Position numbers and translations under genes: made by a program
The notes under the pieces: model-generated
Seen by the model: only the letters and a program-made list of their open reading frames with translations
Told to the model about the DNA's origin: nothing
Database searches by the model: none
Assembly (NCBI RefSeq): GCF_001571345.1
Contig: NZ_BCTP01000006.1
Span: 1-64,000, forward strand
Length of the DNA: 64,000 nucleotides
Source of the DNA: Komagataeibacter xylinus NBRC 15237
Lineage (GTDB): Bacteria > Pseudomonadota > Alphaproteobacteria > Acetobacterales > Acetobacteraceae
Reading direction: 5' to 3'
In this document: one piece after another, positions 1-9,271 of the stretch
Layout: each line of letters starts with the position of its first letter
Position numbering within the stretch: position 1 is the stretch's first letter

Positions 1-897
1 CAGCGCCAGCGCACCGTGCTGCTCGTTGAAAACGCGGGCCAGTCCCTCGGCCTGCCCGGCCGGGTGATCCGCCACCTGCTGCGCGTGCGGCGTGACGAGA
101 TCCGCATGCTGGGCGGCATGCCGTTCGCCGTGGTGCCCCACCCGCCCGTTGGCGCGGGTGCGGCCAGCGAACAGCGCGAGGAGGAACGGGTGCCGCTGGT
201 CCCGCTGCGCGCCTTCGTGGGCGATGAAAACGCGCCGCTGCCGGTGCGCGATGGCGCGGTGAGCGTGGTGGTGATGGAGGTTGATGGCGTGCGCTGCGGC
301 TTTGCCGTCGAGCGCATGCTTGATGTGCGCACGCTGCTGGTGTCGGACGCGACCGCCGTGGGGCTGGACAGCGAACTCGTGCCCGGCATTGCCTGGCCGC
401 GTGAGGACCAGCCGGTGTTCGTGCTCAGCCCCGACCGGCTGTTTGCGCGCTGGCGCGAGCGCGGCAATGGCGGGGGCGCGCATTTCAGCGATGTGGACAG
501 CGCCGCCCCCGTGGTGCCCGTGCGCCACGCGCCGCTGGTGATGGTGGTTGATGATTCGATCACGACCCGGACATTGCAGAAAACGATCCTCCAGTCCCAC
601 GGTTATGACGTGTGCCTTGCGGTGGATGGGGAGGAGGCGCTGGCCATGCTCCAGCAATCCTCGCGGCATGTGGATGTGGTGGTGACGGATGTGGAAATGC
701 CCCGCATGGATGGCCTTGCCCTGCTTGCGGCCATGCAGGGGGATGCGCATCTGGCCCATATTCCCGTCGTGCTCATGACCTCGCGCAATGATGGCGAGGA
801 TATCCGTCGCGGCATGGAAGGGGGCGCACGGGCTTACCTGACCAAGCAGCGTTTCGATCAGGGCGAACTGATCGACACCATAAGGGGACTTTTGTGA
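1..897 (+). CDS. CheA-like hybrid histidine kinase, C-terminal part (CheW-like domain plus receiver)
   Basis: The reading frame is open from base 1, so this is the 3' end of a longer gene. The visible 298 residues begin with a CheW/CheA regulatory-domain fold (roughly residues 1-150, with VLLVENAGQSLGLP and a later GFAVERMLDV stretch). A receiver domain follows from about residue 176 (VMVVDDSITTR), with the phospho-acceptor Asp230 in VTDVEMPRMDG and the conserved Lys in YLTKQRF. A CheA ending in its own receiver is typical of chemosensory pathways of the FrzE or Wsp kind rather than plain flagellar chemotaxis. The stop codon overlaps the GTG start of cheB, so the two are co-translated. The kinase core and Hpt domain lie upstream of the window, so the full architecture is inferred. 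Confidence 0.85.
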   Translation, partial: QRQRTVLLVENAGQSLGLPGRVIRHLLRVRRDEIRMLGGMPFAVVPHPPVGAGAASEQREEERVPLVPLRAFVGDENAPLPVRDGAVSVVVMEVDGVRCGFAVERMLDVRTLLVSDATAVGLDSELVPGIAWPREDQPVFVLSPDRLFARWRERGNGGGAHFSDVDSAAPVVPVRHAPLVMVVDDSITTRTLQKTILQSHGYDVCLAVDGEEALAMLQQSSRHVDVVVTDVEMPRMDGLALLAAMQGDAHLAHIPVVLMTSRNDGEDIRRGMEGGARAYLTKQRFDQGELIDTIRGLL

Positions 898-1994
898 ACG
901 CAGCCACGCCCCAGCCCGCCCAGCCGCCAAGGCGCGTGCTGATCGTGGAGGATTCGGCGGTATTGCGCCACCTGCTCATGCGCGTGGTGGCCGATGATCC
1001 GCGCCTTGAACTGGCCGAGGCAGTGGAAACGGCGGAGGAGGCCCTGCGCCTCGTGCCACGCCTGCGGCCGGATGTGATCTCGATGGATATCTGCCTGCCG
1101 GGCATGGACGGGCTTGAGGCCACGCGGCAGATCATGGCGCATTTTCCCACCCCCATCGTGATCGTAAGCGACAGGCCGGGGGGCGGGGCCGCGCATGTCT
1201 CGATGAACGCGTTGCGCTCGGGGGCGCTGTCGGTCATCGAGAAGCCGCAGGGCCTCACGGGCAGCGCGGGTGCCGCCGTGGCCCAGGGCATTGCCACCCA
1301 GCTCTACATCATGAGCCAGGTGCCGGTCATCCGGCGCAGGCTCATGCAGGCGGAACCCTTTCGCCACAAGGGCATGTGGTCGCGCCCGCTGGCCATTCAC
1401 CCCCGCATCCTGGCCCTGGCCGCCTCCACCGGGGGGCCGACCGCCTTTGCCCGCGTGCTGGGCGACCTGCCGCCCGATTTCGCGCTGCCCGTAGTGCTGG
1501 TGCAGCATATGGGGCAGAGCTTCATGGAAGGCTTTGCCCAGTGGCTGGACCAGCAGGTGGCGCTGCCGGTCAGGCTGGCGCAGCATGGCATGCCCATCGC
1601 GCGCGGGCAGGTGCTCGTGGCGCCGGGTGACCGGCACATGACGGTCGGCCCGCACGGTGAGGTGCTGCTGCATGACGCGGCCCCGGTGCAGGGGCAGCGG
1701 CCTTCGGCTGACGTGCTGTTTTCCTCCGTGGCACGGGTTTTTGGCGCCGACGGGCTTGGCGTGCTGCTGACCGGCATGGGCGAGGACGGCGTGGAAGGGC
1801 TTGGCCGCATCCGCGCGCGCGGTGGCTACACGGTGGTCGAGGACCGCAGCACCGCTGTCATTCACGGCATGCCGGGTGCTGCCGAGCGCGCGGGGGCTGC
1901 GTGCATCAGCCTGCCGGTGCATGAGATCGCCCCCCATATCCTCCGGGCCATGGCGGGCGGCCCGGTTCCCTCACAAGACCCCCTGGCTGGATAA
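894..1994 (+). CDS. cheB: Protein-glutamate methylesterase CheB
   Basis: This 366-residue protein has the two-domain layout of CheB: an N-terminal receiver (VLIVEDSAV; acceptor Asp65 in SMDICLPGMDG; Lys117) and a C-terminal methylesterase domain. The serine-hydrolase triad is visible as Ser178 (AASTGGP), His205 (VLVQHMG) and Asp298 (LTGMGEDG). CheB removes methyl groups from chemoreceptor glutamates in the cytoplasm and resets the sensory array. The GTG start overlaps the stop of the upstream CheA hybrid (GTGA), which fixes the start and shows operon membership. No receptor, cheR or cheW gene lies downstream here; they would be upstream of the window. Confidence 0.93.
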   Translation: MNAATPQPAQPPRRVLIVEDSAVLRHLLMRVVADDPRLELAEAVETAEEALRLVPRLRPDVISMDICLPGMDGLEATRQIMAHFPTPIVIVSDRPGGGAAHVSMNALRSGALSVIEKPQGLTGSAGAAVAQGIATQLYIMSQVPVIRRRLMQAEPFRHKGMWSRPLAIHPRILALAASTGGPTAFARVLGDLPPDFALPVVLVQHMGQSFMEGFAQWLDQQVALPVRLAQHGMPIARGQVLVAPGDRHMTVGPHGEVLLHDAAPVQGQRPSADVLFSSVARVFGADGLGVLLTGMGEDGVEGLGRIRARGGYTVVEDRSTAVIHGMPGAAERAGAACISLPVHEIAPHILRAMAGGPVPSQDPLAG

Positions 1995-2003
1995 GACGAC
2001 CCC

Positions 2004-3869
2004 ATGGTGCTGACCGACCGCGAAGACATTGCCGATACCCTGCTGCTGGTGGAAGATTCCGACACGCAGGCCCTGCGCATCCGCCGCATGCTGGAAAGCC
2101 ACGGCTTTCATGTCCATCGCGTGGCCAGCGGGGAGGAGGCGCTTGATACGCTCGATGTGCGCCTGCCGGGGCTGGTGATTGCCGATTATCACCTGCCGGG
2201 CATGAATGGCGGCCAGTTGGCCCGCCAGTTGCGCATGAACGCGGTCACGCGCACCATACCCGTGCTGATCCTGACCGAGGGGATCGAGCCGGGGCTGGAG
2301 CGCGAGGGGCTGGAAAGCGGGGCGGATGCCTATATTCCCAAATCCTCCGACCCGGCGCTGATCGTCTTCCGCATCCGCGCCCTGTTGCGCGAGCATGCGG
2401 CGCATGCGCCCTCGCTTCTGCCGCAGCGTGTGTTTCGCCGCGCGCGCATCATGGTCATCGCCCCCGAGCCCGAACACAAACGCGCCGTGCCCGAACTGCT
2501 CGACCAGTTGCGGCGCGACGGGCATATCGTCACCCTGTGGCATGACCCCTCCCGCCTCGTGCCAGCCCTGCTGCATGACCCCGAGCACATGCCCGACTGC
2601 GTGGTGATCGACCTCGCATGCCGGGAGTTCGACGGGCTGGAAGTGTGCCGCAAGCTTGATGAATGGCGGCAGGAGGACCTGCTCTCGGGCAACGTGCCGC
2701 CGCGCATACTCGGCGTGGATGGCGCCCCCCGGCCCGATGCCAAGGAGTTCTCGGCCCGCGTGTTCGAGGCGGGGATCGATGATCTGGTCTCGCGCGATGT
2801 GGGGCCTGCGGCGCTGGCGCTGCGCATTCGCGTGCTGGTGCGCCGCAAGCTGTTGCAGGATGACGTGCGCCGCATCGAGGTGGAGCGGCAGGCGCGCGAG
2901 ATCGCGGTCAAGAGCGCGCGCGCGGAGGCGGCGGCCATTGCATCGAAAGCCTCGCTGGCCGAGGCGCTGGAGCAGGCCAACCGTGAACTGGCCGATGCCA
3001 ACCGCAAGCTGATCGAAACCCAGGGCAAGCTGGTGCAGACCGCCAAGATGGCCTCGCTGGGTGAACTGGTGGCGGGCATCGCGCACGAGATCAACAACCC
3101 GCTGGCCTTCATCCTGGCGCATAAGGACACGGTGGCACGCGGGCTTGACCGGCTCGCGGCGATGGAGAACACGACCACCGACGCCGATCACGACCAGCGG
3201 GGCGCGATCCTGGCCAAGTGCCGCGACCGGGTGGGGTCGATGAACATGGGGTTGCGGCGCATCCAGAACCTTGTGCTGAACCTGCGCAAATTCTCGCGGC
3301 TTGATGAAGGGCTGTTCCAGGTCATCGACGTGCCCGAGGCGCTGGAAACGGTCATGGCGTTGCTGACCCAGAAGCTGGGCAGCGGCATTGCGGTCAAAAG
3401 GCAGTATGATGCCCCTGACCGGCTGTACTGCCAGGCGGCGCTGCTCAATCAGGTCATCATGAATATCATCAGCAATGCGGCGGATGCAATTCTTGCCGCC
3501 CAGCATGATGATATGTCTGGTCAGGGCGGCATAGCGGTGGGCGAGATCGGGATTCACACCTGCCTCGCCCATAATGAGGACGGGCCTGACAGTTACGTCT
3601 TTGTCATTACCGATAGCGGCCCCGGCATCGCACCTGATGTGCAGGAACGTATTTTCGAGCCGTTCTTCACCACCAAGCCGGTGGGGGCGGGCACGGGGCT
3701 GGGGCTGGCCATTGCCTACAGCGTGGTGCAGGCGCATCACGGCAGCCTGTCGGTGGGGCGGGCGCCCCAGGGTGGGGCGCGCTTCACCATTTCCATACCG
3801 TGGCACCCGGAGCAGGGGAGTGAAGGCCCGGCACTGCCCGCCGCCACATCGTCCGAGCGCATGAACTAG
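2004..3869 (+). CDS. Hybrid sensor kinase with two N-terminal receiver domains
   Basis: A 621-residue soluble protein. The first receiver has acidic residues in LLVEDSD, Asp61 in [11 protein letters not shown] and Lys113. The second receiver-like domain (about 145-270) keeps Asp203 ([12 protein letters not shown]), but its acidic pair is replaced (VIAPEPE), so it is probably degenerate. A coiled-coil linker (about 285-345) leads to a histidine kinase core with His361 in [12 protein letters not shown], an N-box ([14 protein letters not shown]) and GTGLGLAI. There is no membrane segment, so its input probably comes from phosphotransfer, perhaps from the CheA hybrid 9 bases upstream of its gene neighbour cheB. 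The ATG follows the cheB stop by 9 bases. Output is unknown. Confidence 0.85.
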   Translation: MVLTDREDIADTLLLVEDSDTQALRIRRMLESHGFHVHRVASGEEALDTLDVRLPGLVIADYHLPGMNGGQLARQLRMNAVTRTIPVLILTEGIEPGLEREGLESGADAYIPKSSDPALIVFRIRALLREHAAHAPSLLPQRVFRRARIMVIAPEPEHKRAVPELLDQLRRDGHIVTLWHDPSRLVPALLHDPEHMPDCVVIDLACREFDGLEVCRKLDEWRQEDLLSGNVPPRILGVDGAPRPDAKEFSARVFEAGIDDLVSRDVGPAALALRIRVLVRRKLLQDDVRRIEVERQAREIAVKSARAEAAAIASKASLAEALEQANRELADANRKLIETQGKLVQTAKMASLGELVAGIAHEINNPLAFILAHKDTVARGLDRLAAMENTTTDADHDQRGAILAKCRDRVGSMNMGLRRIQNLVLNLRKFSRLDEGLFQVIDVPEALETVMALLTQKLGSGIAVKRQYDAPDRLYCQAALLNQVIMNIISNAADAILAAQHDDMSGQGGIAVGEIGIHTCLAHNEDGPDSYVFVITDSGPGIAPDVQERIFEPFFTTKPVGAGTGLGLAIAYSVVQAHHGSLSVGRAPQGGARFTISIPWHPEQGSEGPALPAATSSERMN

Positions 3870-3901
3870 CCACGCCTTTAACCCGCGTGCAGGGAGAGAC
3901 C

Positions 3902-5869
3902 ATGCCCATCAATACAGATCCTGCCACGCAGGCGCGCCCCGTTGTGCTGCTGGTGGATGACGAGGCGGAGATCCTCGTTGCCCTGACCGACCTTCTGGAA
4001 GACACGTTTACCGTCCTGTCCACCACATCGCCCACGGAGGCGCTGGAGATCCTCTCCACCCGCAACGACGTGGACGTGATCGTGTCCGACCAGCGCATGC
4101 CCGAGATGGGGGGCGACGTGATGCTGGCCCGCGCCCGCGCCCATAGCGACGCGCAGGCCATCCTGCTCACCGGCTATGCCGATATCGGCGCGGTGGCGGC
4201 AGCACTGAACCAGGGGCGCATCTCGTTCTATTCCCACAAACCGTGGGATGCCGATGCCCTGCGCGCCATGATCGTGCAGGCGGCGGATTATCACCGCCTC
4301 GAGCGTGAACTGCGCACCGAGCGCATGCTGCTGCACGGGCTGCTTGACAACCTGCGCTCGGGCCTTGGCTTCAAGGATGCGCAGGGCCGCTTCATCCGCA
4401 TCAACCAGCAGGCCGCCGATTTCTATGGCCGCGACGTCAATGCCTGCCTTGGCCACACGGAGGAGGAACTGTGCGATGCAGACCTCCTGCCCCTCATCCG
4501 CGCCGCACAGGCGCGCCTGCGGGCGGAGGGGCGTGATGAGGAAATGCTGGAACTGCCCGCCCACATAAGGGGTGCGGCACAGGGGCGGTGGCGCGAGATC
4601 ACGCGCGTGGTGCTTGGAGCACTTGGCGATGGCTCGGCGGGGTCGGTCGTGATCAACCGCGACATCACCCGCCAGCAGGAAATGGCGGCCCGCCTGCGCC
4701 AGGCGGAAAAGATGCAGGCGCTCGGCACGCTGGCGGGCGGCATCGCGCACGACTTCAACAACCTGCTCACCGTCGTGCTCGGCTCGCTCGAACTCGTGCG
4801 CGACATGGGGCCGGAGGAAGGGCCGATGGCCCGCCTGCTCGATAACGCCGCCGCCGCCGCCCAGCGTGGTGCGTCGCTCACGCGCAGGCTGCTCAATTTC
4901 AGCCGCCCGCGCGACCTGAGCCTCGAGCCGGTGGATGTGAACGCCCTGCTGCACGGCATGAAGGATCTTCTGGCCCAGACCGTGGTGTCGCGGCAGGGCA
5001 AGGATGCCCGGGGGCAGCCCTGTTCCATCGTGGTCGATACGGCTGCCTCCGACGGGGTGCTGCCGCCTGTGTGCACCGATGCGGGCCAGCTTGAGCTCGC
5101 CGTGCTCAACCTGTGCATCAACGCGGTCGATGCCATGCCCGGTGGCGGCATGATCGTGGTCTCCACGGCACTCAAGCAGGTGAAGGAGATCGTGGCGGGC
5201 ACCAACCTCGTGCCGGGTAATTACGTCATGGTTTCAGTGACCGATCAGGGGATGGGCATGTCGCCCGACACGCTGGCGCGCGTGTTCGAGCCCTTCTTCA
5301 CCACCAAGGATGTGGGGCGCGGCACGGGGCTGGGCCTGTCCATGATCTATGGGTTCATCCGCCATGTGGGCGGCGAGGTGCAGGTGCGCAGCCAGCCGGG
5401 CGAAGGCACGCGCGTGGATCTGTGCCTGCCGGTGCAGGGGGGCATCAGGGCGCAGGACCAGCCCCTGCCCACGGGCCGCCCGCAGGTGGGGGCACGGAGC
5501 GGCCGCGCGCTGCATGTGATGGTGGTTGATGACGAGCCGGGCGTGCGGGCGGTCACGGCGGGCTTCCTGCGCGCACGAGGGCATGATGTGCTTGAATATT
5601 CCTCCGGCACGGCGGCTGTAAATGCCATGGAGGCAGGGCTTGGCCCGATCGACCTCGTGATCATGGACGTGATGATGCCCGGCATGGGCGGGCTCGAGAC
5701 GGTGCACCACCTCCAGGCCCTGCGCCCCGGGCTGCGCGTGCTGTACCTGACCGGCTATGCCAGCGCGGGCGCATTGCCCGCAGGCAGCGCCAATGTCATG
5801 CACAAGCCCTTCACGCAGGCGGATCTTGCCGCCCATATCGACCGGATCATGCAGCGCCCGCCTGACTGA
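3902..5869 (+). CDS. Hybrid histidine kinase, REC-PAS-HisKA-HATPase-REC
   Basis: A 655-residue protein. The N-terminal receiver has [10 protein letters not shown], Asp63 in [11 protein letters not shown] and Lys113. A PAS-like sensor follows at about 144-258 ([19 protein letters not shown]). The kinase core has His283 in [11 protein letters not shown], an N-box ([18 protein letters not shown]) and [13 protein letters not shown] second receiver forms the C-terminus ([27 protein letters not shown]). The FxDFNN-type H-box is common in kinases that phosphorylate receivers in cis. I chose the ATG at 3902 because AGGGAGAG sits five bases upstream; an in-frame GTG at 3887 lacks such a site. It is the last gene of the chemosensory block and lacks a DNA-binding output domain. 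Confidence 0.86.
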   Translation: MPINTDPATQARPVVLLVDDEAEILVALTDLLEDTFTVLSTTSPTEALEILSTRNDVDVIVSDQRMPEMGGDVMLARARAHSDAQAILLTGYADIGAVAAALNQGRISFYSHKPWDADALRAMIVQAADYHRLERELRTERMLLHGLLDNLRSGLGFKDAQGRFIRINQQAADFYGRDVNACLGHTEEELCDADLLPLIRAAQARLRAEGRDEEMLELPAHIRGAAQGRWREITRVVLGALGDGSAGSVVINRDITRQQEMAARLRQAEKMQALGTLAGGIAHDFNNLLTVVLGSLELVRDMGPEEGPMARLLDNAAAAAQRGASLTRRLLNFSRPRDLSLEPVDVNALLHGMKDLLAQTVVSRQGKDARGQPCSIVVDTAASDGVLPPVCTDAGQLELAVLNLCINAVDAMPGGGMIVVSTALKQVKEIVAGTNLVPGNYVMVSVTDQGMGMSPDTLARVFEPFFTTKDVGRGTGLGLSMIYGFIRHVGGEVQVRSQPGEGTRVDLCLPVQGGIRAQDQPLPTGRPQVGARSGRALHVMVVDDEPGVRAVTAGFLRARGHDVLEYSSGTAAVNAMEAGLGPIDLVIMDVMMPGMGGLETVHHLQALRPGLRVLYLTGYASAGALPAGSANVMHKPFTQADLAAHIDRIMQRPPD

Positions 5870-5878
5870 AATGCCGCC

Positions 5879-5904
5879 CGCGCCCGGCAGCGGGCGCGTT
5901 GCCC
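5879..5904 (+). terminator. GC-rich hairpin after the hybrid-kinase gene
   Basis: CGCGCCC pairs with GGGCGCG around a six-base loop, then TTGCCCC. It lacks a true U-run, so it is a weak terminator candidate between the signalling block and hslV. Confidence 0.35.
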
Positions 5905-5940
5905 CTTGTGCTGGCGCAGGAAGGTTTTATCTGTAGAACC

Positions 5941-6534
5941 ATGCAAGATCATCATTCCACATCCCATGACCCGGTCGGGTGGCATGGTACGACCATTCTG
6001 TGTGTGCGCCGTGGCGGCCGTGTTGCCATGGCGGGCGACGGGCAGGTGACGCTGGGGGCTACCGTGATCAAGGGCAATGCCCGCAAGGTGCGCCGCATCG
6101 GGCCGACGGGGCAGATCCTGGCAGGCTTCGCGGGGGCGACGGCGGATGCCTTCACCCTGCTGGAGCGGCTGGAAAACAAGCTCGAGCGCTACCCCAACCA
6201 GCTTGAGCGCGCCTGCGTGGAACTGGCCAAGGACTGGCGCACCGACCGCTACCTGCGCCGGCTCGAGGCCATGATGGCCGTGGCCGATGCCGAGCGCTCC
6301 TTCACGCTGACCGGCAATGGCGATGTGCTTGAACCCGAGGATGGCATCATCGCCATTGGCTCGGGCGGCAATTACGCGCTCTCCGCCGCGCGCGCCCTGC
6401 TGGGCATTGACGGGCTGGGGGCGGAGGAAATCGCCCGCCGCTCGATGAAAATTGCTGGTGATATCTGTGTCTATACCAACCATTCCGTCATTGTGGAGAC
6501 ACTGGGCGGGGATGCGCATGAGGGGGCCGCGTAA
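5941..6534 (+). CDS. hslV: ATP-dependent protease peptidase subunit HslV
   Basis: A 197-residue threonine protease of the proteasome-beta fold. With HslU it forms the cytoplasmic ATP-dependent HslUV (ClpYQ) protease. The N-terminal nucleophile is Thr17 in WHGTTIL, exposed after removal of a 16-residue propeptide. The family blocks [12 protein letters not shown] and [15 protein letters not shown] are intact. I chose the ATG at 5941 because it gives the usual short propeptide; upstream in-frame starts would add residues not seen in the family. The stop codon overlaps the hslU start (TAATG), which implies translational coupling. Confidence 0.95.
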   Translation: MQDHHSTSHDPVGWHGTTILCVRRGGRVAMAGDGQVTLGATVIKGNARKVRRIGPTGQILAGFAGATADAFTLLERLENKLERYPNQLERACVELAKDWRTDRYLRRLEAMMAVADAERSFTLTGNGDVLEPEDGIIAIGSGGNYALSAARALLGIDGLGAEEIARRSMKIAGDICVYTNHSVIVETLGGDAHEGAA

Positions 6535-7847
6535 TGGAAATACCCAATCATACCCCGCGTGAGATCGTCTCCGAACTCGACCGTTTCATCATCGGGCAGG
6601 GTGATGCCAAGCGGGCCGTGGCCATTGCGCTGCGCAACCGCTGGCGCCGCGCCCAGTTGCCCGATGCGCTGCGTGAGGAGGTGGTGCCCAAGAACATCCT
6701 GATGATCGGGCCCACCGGCTGCGGCAAGACCGAGATCGCCCGCCGCCTCGCCAAGCTCGCGCAGGCGCCGTTCCTCAAGGTCGAGGCCACCAAATTCACC
6801 GAAGTGGGTTACGTGGGCCGCGATGTGGAAAGCATCATCCGCGACCTGATCGAGGTCTCGATCAACATGCTGCGCGACCTGCGGCGCAGGGATGTCGAGG
6901 CCAATGCCGGGGACGCCGCCGAGAAGCTCCTGCTCGATGCGCTGGTGGGCGAGGGGGCCTCGGCCGAGACCCGCAACAAGTTCCGCCGCATGCTGCGCGC
7001 GGGCGAGCTTGAGCACAAGGAAGTCGAGATATCGATTGCCGAGGGCGGCAACCCGGCCCAGTCCGACATGCCGAACATGACGCCGGGCACCGTCATCAAC
7101 TTCTCGGACATGATGAAGGGCTTCATGAACCGCGTGCCGCAGCAAAAGCGCATGACAGTGGCCGCGGCCCGTGCCGCCCTGATCCGGCAGGAAGCGGACC
7201 GGATGCTCGATACCGAGGCCCTGACGCGCGAGGCCGTGGCCCACGCGCAGGACCACGGCATCGTCTTTCTCGACGAGATCGACAAGGTGTGCGCCCGTGC
7301 CGCCGAAGGGGGCGCGCGGGGCGGCGATGTCTCGCGTGAGGGCGTGCAGCGCGACCTGCTGCCGCTGATCGAGGGCACCACCGTCTCGACCAAATACGGC
7401 CCGGTGCGCACGGATCATATCCTGTTCATTGCATCCGGCGCGTTCCATATTGCCAAGCCATCCGACCTGTTGCCCGAGTTGCAGGGGCGGTTGCCCATCC
7501 GGGTGGAACTGGCCTCGCTTACGCGCGAGGACCTGCGTCGCATCCTGACCGAGCCGGAGCATTCACTGCTCAAGCAGTATGTTGCCCTGCTGGGCACGGA
7601 GGATGTGAAACTGTCGTTCAGCGACGGGGCGATAGACGCGCTGGCGGAGCTTGCGGCGGATATTAACGAGCGGGTTGAAAATATCGGCGCGCGGCGTCTG
7701 GCCACCGTGCTTGAGCGCCTTCTGGAGGATGTGTCCTTTACCGCAGCCGACCGCAAGGGCGAGGCTGTGCTGATCGAGGCTGCCGACGTGCAGGCCAGGG
7801 TCGCACCCCTGGCCCGCAAGGGTGATCTGAGCCGCTTTATCCTGTAG
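6534..7847 (+). CDS. hslU: ATP-dependent protease ATPase subunit HslU
   Basis: A 437-residue AAA+ unfoldase of normal family length that feeds unfolded substrates to HslV. It has Walker A at residues 59-66 (GPTGCGKT), the pore loop context YVGRDVESI, an I-domain between the two halves of the ATPase, Walker B in IVFLDEIDK, and a C-terminus ending SRFIL. The conserved hydrophobic C-terminal tail is what docks into HslV. The start overlaps the hslV stop. A strong hairpin lies 22 bases downstream, so hslVU looks like a two-gene operon. Heat-shock control is usual for this operon, but I could not make out a convincing sigma-32 promoter upstream of hslV. Confidence 0.96.
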   Translation: MEIPNHTPREIVSELDRFIIGQGDAKRAVAIALRNRWRRAQLPDALREEVVPKNILMIGPTGCGKTEIARRLAKLAQAPFLKVEATKFTEVGYVGRDVESIIRDLIEVSINMLRDLRRRDVEANAGDAAEKLLLDALVGEGASAETRNKFRRMLRAGELEHKEVEISIAEGGNPAQSDMPNMTPGTVINFSDMMKGFMNRVPQQKRMTVAAARAALIRQEADRMLDTEALTREAVAHAQDHGIVFLDEIDKVCARAAEGGARGGDVSREGVQRDLLPLIEGTTVSTKYGPVRTDHILFIASGAFHIAKPSDLLPELQGRLPIRVELASLTREDLRRILTEPEHSLLKQYVALLGTEDVKLSFSDGAIDALAELAADINERVENIGARRLATVLERLLEDVSFTAADRKGEAVLIEAADVQARVAPLARKGDLSRFIL

Positions 7848-7869
7848 GCCATGCGGCCTGCCCGCAGGG

Positions 7870-7895
7870 GGCCGTGCCGCAGGGCGCGGCCTTTT
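7870..7895 (+). terminator. Rho-independent terminator of hslVU
   Basis: GGCCGTGCC (7870-7878) pairs with GGCGCGGCC (7883-7891) around GCAG, followed by TTTT. Confidence 0.75.
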
Positions 7896-7936
7896 GCATT
7901 CTGACCGATTTGATGGCCACCAATGCTGGAAAGATG

Positions 7937-8383
7937 ATGACCGACCCGTTTGTAAAGCCCGAGGACGATACCGCCGCTGACGCCATTGCCGAGATTGGCG
8001 AAGAACTGGCCCTGTTTGATGACTGGATGCAGCGCTACCAGTACATCATCGAACTCGGGCGCAAGCTGCCGCCTTTTCCGCCCGCGTGGCAGGATGATGC
8101 CCACCGCGTGCCCGGCTGCCAGAGCCAGGTCTGGATGGAGGTGCAGCCGCGCGACGATGGCGCGCTCTACCTTGCAGGCGCATCGGATGCGGCCATCGTG
8201 TCGGGGCTGGTGGCGCTGCTGCTGCGGGTCTATTCCGGCCGCAGCCGGCAGGAGATACTTGATACCGACCCCGCCTTCCTGCGTGATCTGGGGCTGGTGC
8301 AGGCGCTCTCCACCAATCGTGGCAACGGGGTGGAGGCCATGGCGCAGGCCATTCGCAAGGCCGCTGCCGCCATGCCTGCCTGA
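7937..8383 (+). CDS. sufE: Cysteine desulfuration protein SufE
   Basis: This 148-residue protein matches SufE, which accepts persulfide sulfur from the desulfurase SufS and passes it to the SufBCD scaffold for Fe-S cluster assembly. The sulfur-accepting Cys lies in RVPGCQSQVW, and the N-terminal helix LFDDWMQRYQYIIELGRKLP is characteristic. Several in-frame ATGs exist (7913, 7934, 7937). I favour 7937 because GGAA sits at a normal distance upstream, but 7934 is nearly as good. The other suf genes are not in the window. It converges on copZ with a shared hairpin between them. Confidence 0.92.
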   Translation: MTDPFVKPEDDTAADAIAEIGEELALFDDWMQRYQYIIELGRKLPPFPPAWQDDAHRVPGCQSQVWMEVQPRDDGALYLAGASDAAIVSGLVALLLRVYSGRSRQEILDTDPAFLRDLGLVQALSTNRGNGVEAMAQAIRKAAAAMPA

Positions 8384-8406
8384 AAAACAGGAAACGCTTT
8401 AAAAGC

Positions 8407-8435
8407 CGCCGCCTTTTTGAGGGAAAAAGGCGGCG
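8407..8435. terminator. Bidirectional terminator between sufE and copZ
   Basis: A perfect 12-bp stem (CGCCGCCTTTTT / AAAAAGGCGGCG) with a five-base loop. It has T-runs in both readings and lies between convergent genes. The stem is the same as hairpin B of the dispersed repeat family described below, so it may be a domesticated half-copy. Confidence 0.75.
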
Positions 8436-8453
8436 CGTGGACTGTTCTGGCGT

Positions 8454-8663
8454 TCAGTAACCCGCATCAAATCCTGCATCGTCCACGGCGGCGTACAGTT
8501 CTTCAAGGTTGGTGGAACGGGTATCGTAGGTAACGAAGGCCTTGCCCTGTTCGAGCGAGACTTCAACCATCGATACGCCATCCACCCCTTCGAGCGCGCG
8601 CTGCACCTTGGCGGCGCAGCCATCGCAGGTCATGCCCTGTATGTTCAGTGTCAGTTTTTCCAT
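8454..8663 (-). CDS. copZ: CopZ-like heavy-metal-associated domain protein
   Basis: A 69-residue stand-alone HMA domain with the metal-binding motif GMTCDGCAAKV and the beta-alpha-beta-beta-alpha-beta pattern of copper chaperones. The protein binds Cu(I) through the two cysteines and hands it to a P-type ATPase or regulator in the cytoplasm. No CopA-type ATPase or CueR regulator is next to it, so the copper specificity is inferred from the family. It converges with sufE. Confidence 0.87.
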   Translation of the reverse strand: MEKLTLNIQGMTCDGCAAKVQRALEGVDGVSMVEVSLEQGKAFVTYDTRSTNLEELYAAVDDAGFDAGY

Positions 8664-8869
8664 GGTCTGGCTACCTTCTGCTGTCGCACGCCCGCAGTGG
8701 CTGCGTTGGGTTGGTCGGTCGAATCATTACAACGGAAAAGGGGGGCGCGCCATTACCTCTTCCGCAGTGCTCCCCCATGGCACGGGATGCACGCCGTATT
8801 GCCGCAGGCCCGATAAAGGCATCCTCATTCATTATGGGATCCATTGGGGCATCGTGAAAATGGAAGCCG

Positions 8870-8956
8870 ATAAAAGTTTTTGGTGAAGCTTTTTTCAAAA
8901 AGCTTCGAAGAACGCCGCCTTTTTGAATAAAGGCGATACCCCGAAACTTTTCTTAT
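8870..8956 (+). repeat. Dispersed palindromic repeat, near-complete copy 1
   Basis: Left outer arm AAAAGTTTTTGG (8872-8883). Hairpin A has arms GAAGCTTTTT / AAAAAGCTTC (8885-8906). Hairpin B is a slightly decayed CGCCGCC...AAAGGCG stem (8913-8935). The right outer arm is CCGAAACTTTT (8941-8951). Confidence 0.85.
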
Positions 8957-8964
8957 TTTGCCTC

Positions 8965-8980
8965 TGAACGTTATCGTTCA
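8965..8980. promoter_or_regulatory. Perfect inverted repeat TGAACG-TTAT-CGTTCA
   Basis: Six-bp arms with a four-base centre in non-coding DNA just beyond repeat copy 1. It could be an operator or a small hairpin; no neighbouring regulator gene identifies it. Confidence 0.35.
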
Positions 8981-9128
8981 TAATGGAAATGTCGCTCTGT
9001 TTATTCCCTATCCGCACAAAGGCTATCGCGATCCTAGCGTGTTCATGTGGCATGGTGGAATGGAAAACCGCCCGTATTGCGCACGGCGCGCATGTGGCTG
9101 TTTAAAGAGAGTGCATTGATAAAACAGG

Positions 9129-9186
9129 ATAAAAGTTTTTGGGCGCGCTCTTTTTTAAGGCGGCGTTCTTGAAGCCGTTACCTGAA
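9129..9186 (-). repeat. Dispersed palindromic repeat, decayed copy 2 (opposite orientation)
   Basis: It keeps the outer arm AAAAGTTTTTGG (9131-9142), then a decayed hairpin B (GCGCTCTTTTTTAAGGCGGCG), then a GAAG-containing remnant of hairpin A. The order of the two hairpins is reversed relative to copy 1. Confidence 0.7.
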
Positions 9187-9210
9187 GATCGGCGCGGAGG
9201 GGCGCATGCA

Positions 9211-9239
9211 AAAAGGGCCGGTGCTTGCGCAACCGGCCC
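9211..9239 (-). terminator. Rho-independent terminator of hpnR
   Basis: On the minus strand GGGCCGGT pairs with ACCGGCCC around a nine-base loop and is followed by a T-run (plus-strand AAAA at 9211-9214). It lies 32 bases past the hpnR stop. Confidence 0.8.
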
Positions 9240-9271
9240 TTGCGTGGCGGCGATGATTGACGCGGTGGGTG

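Larger units (their letters stand above)
8664..9271. other. 608-bp region without a protein-coding gene
   Basis: The stretch between copZ and hpnR (both on the minus strand) holds one full copy and one decayed copy of the dispersed palindromic repeat, a perfect short palindrome at 8965-8980, the copZ promoter region and the hpnR terminator. Short open frames in it are made largely of repeat sequence or lack a ribosome-binding site. Confidence 0.7.

Noticed and set aside
1971-3806. 611-codon open frame antisense to the REC-REC-HK gene
   Set aside because: It mirrors a well-supported gene, has a His/Arg/Gln-rich shadow composition and no family blocks; typical of GC-rich DNA.
8671-8898. 75-codon minus-strand ORF in the copZ-hpnR gap
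   Set aside because: Its first residues come from repeat copy 1 and it has no ribosome-binding site or coding-like composition.
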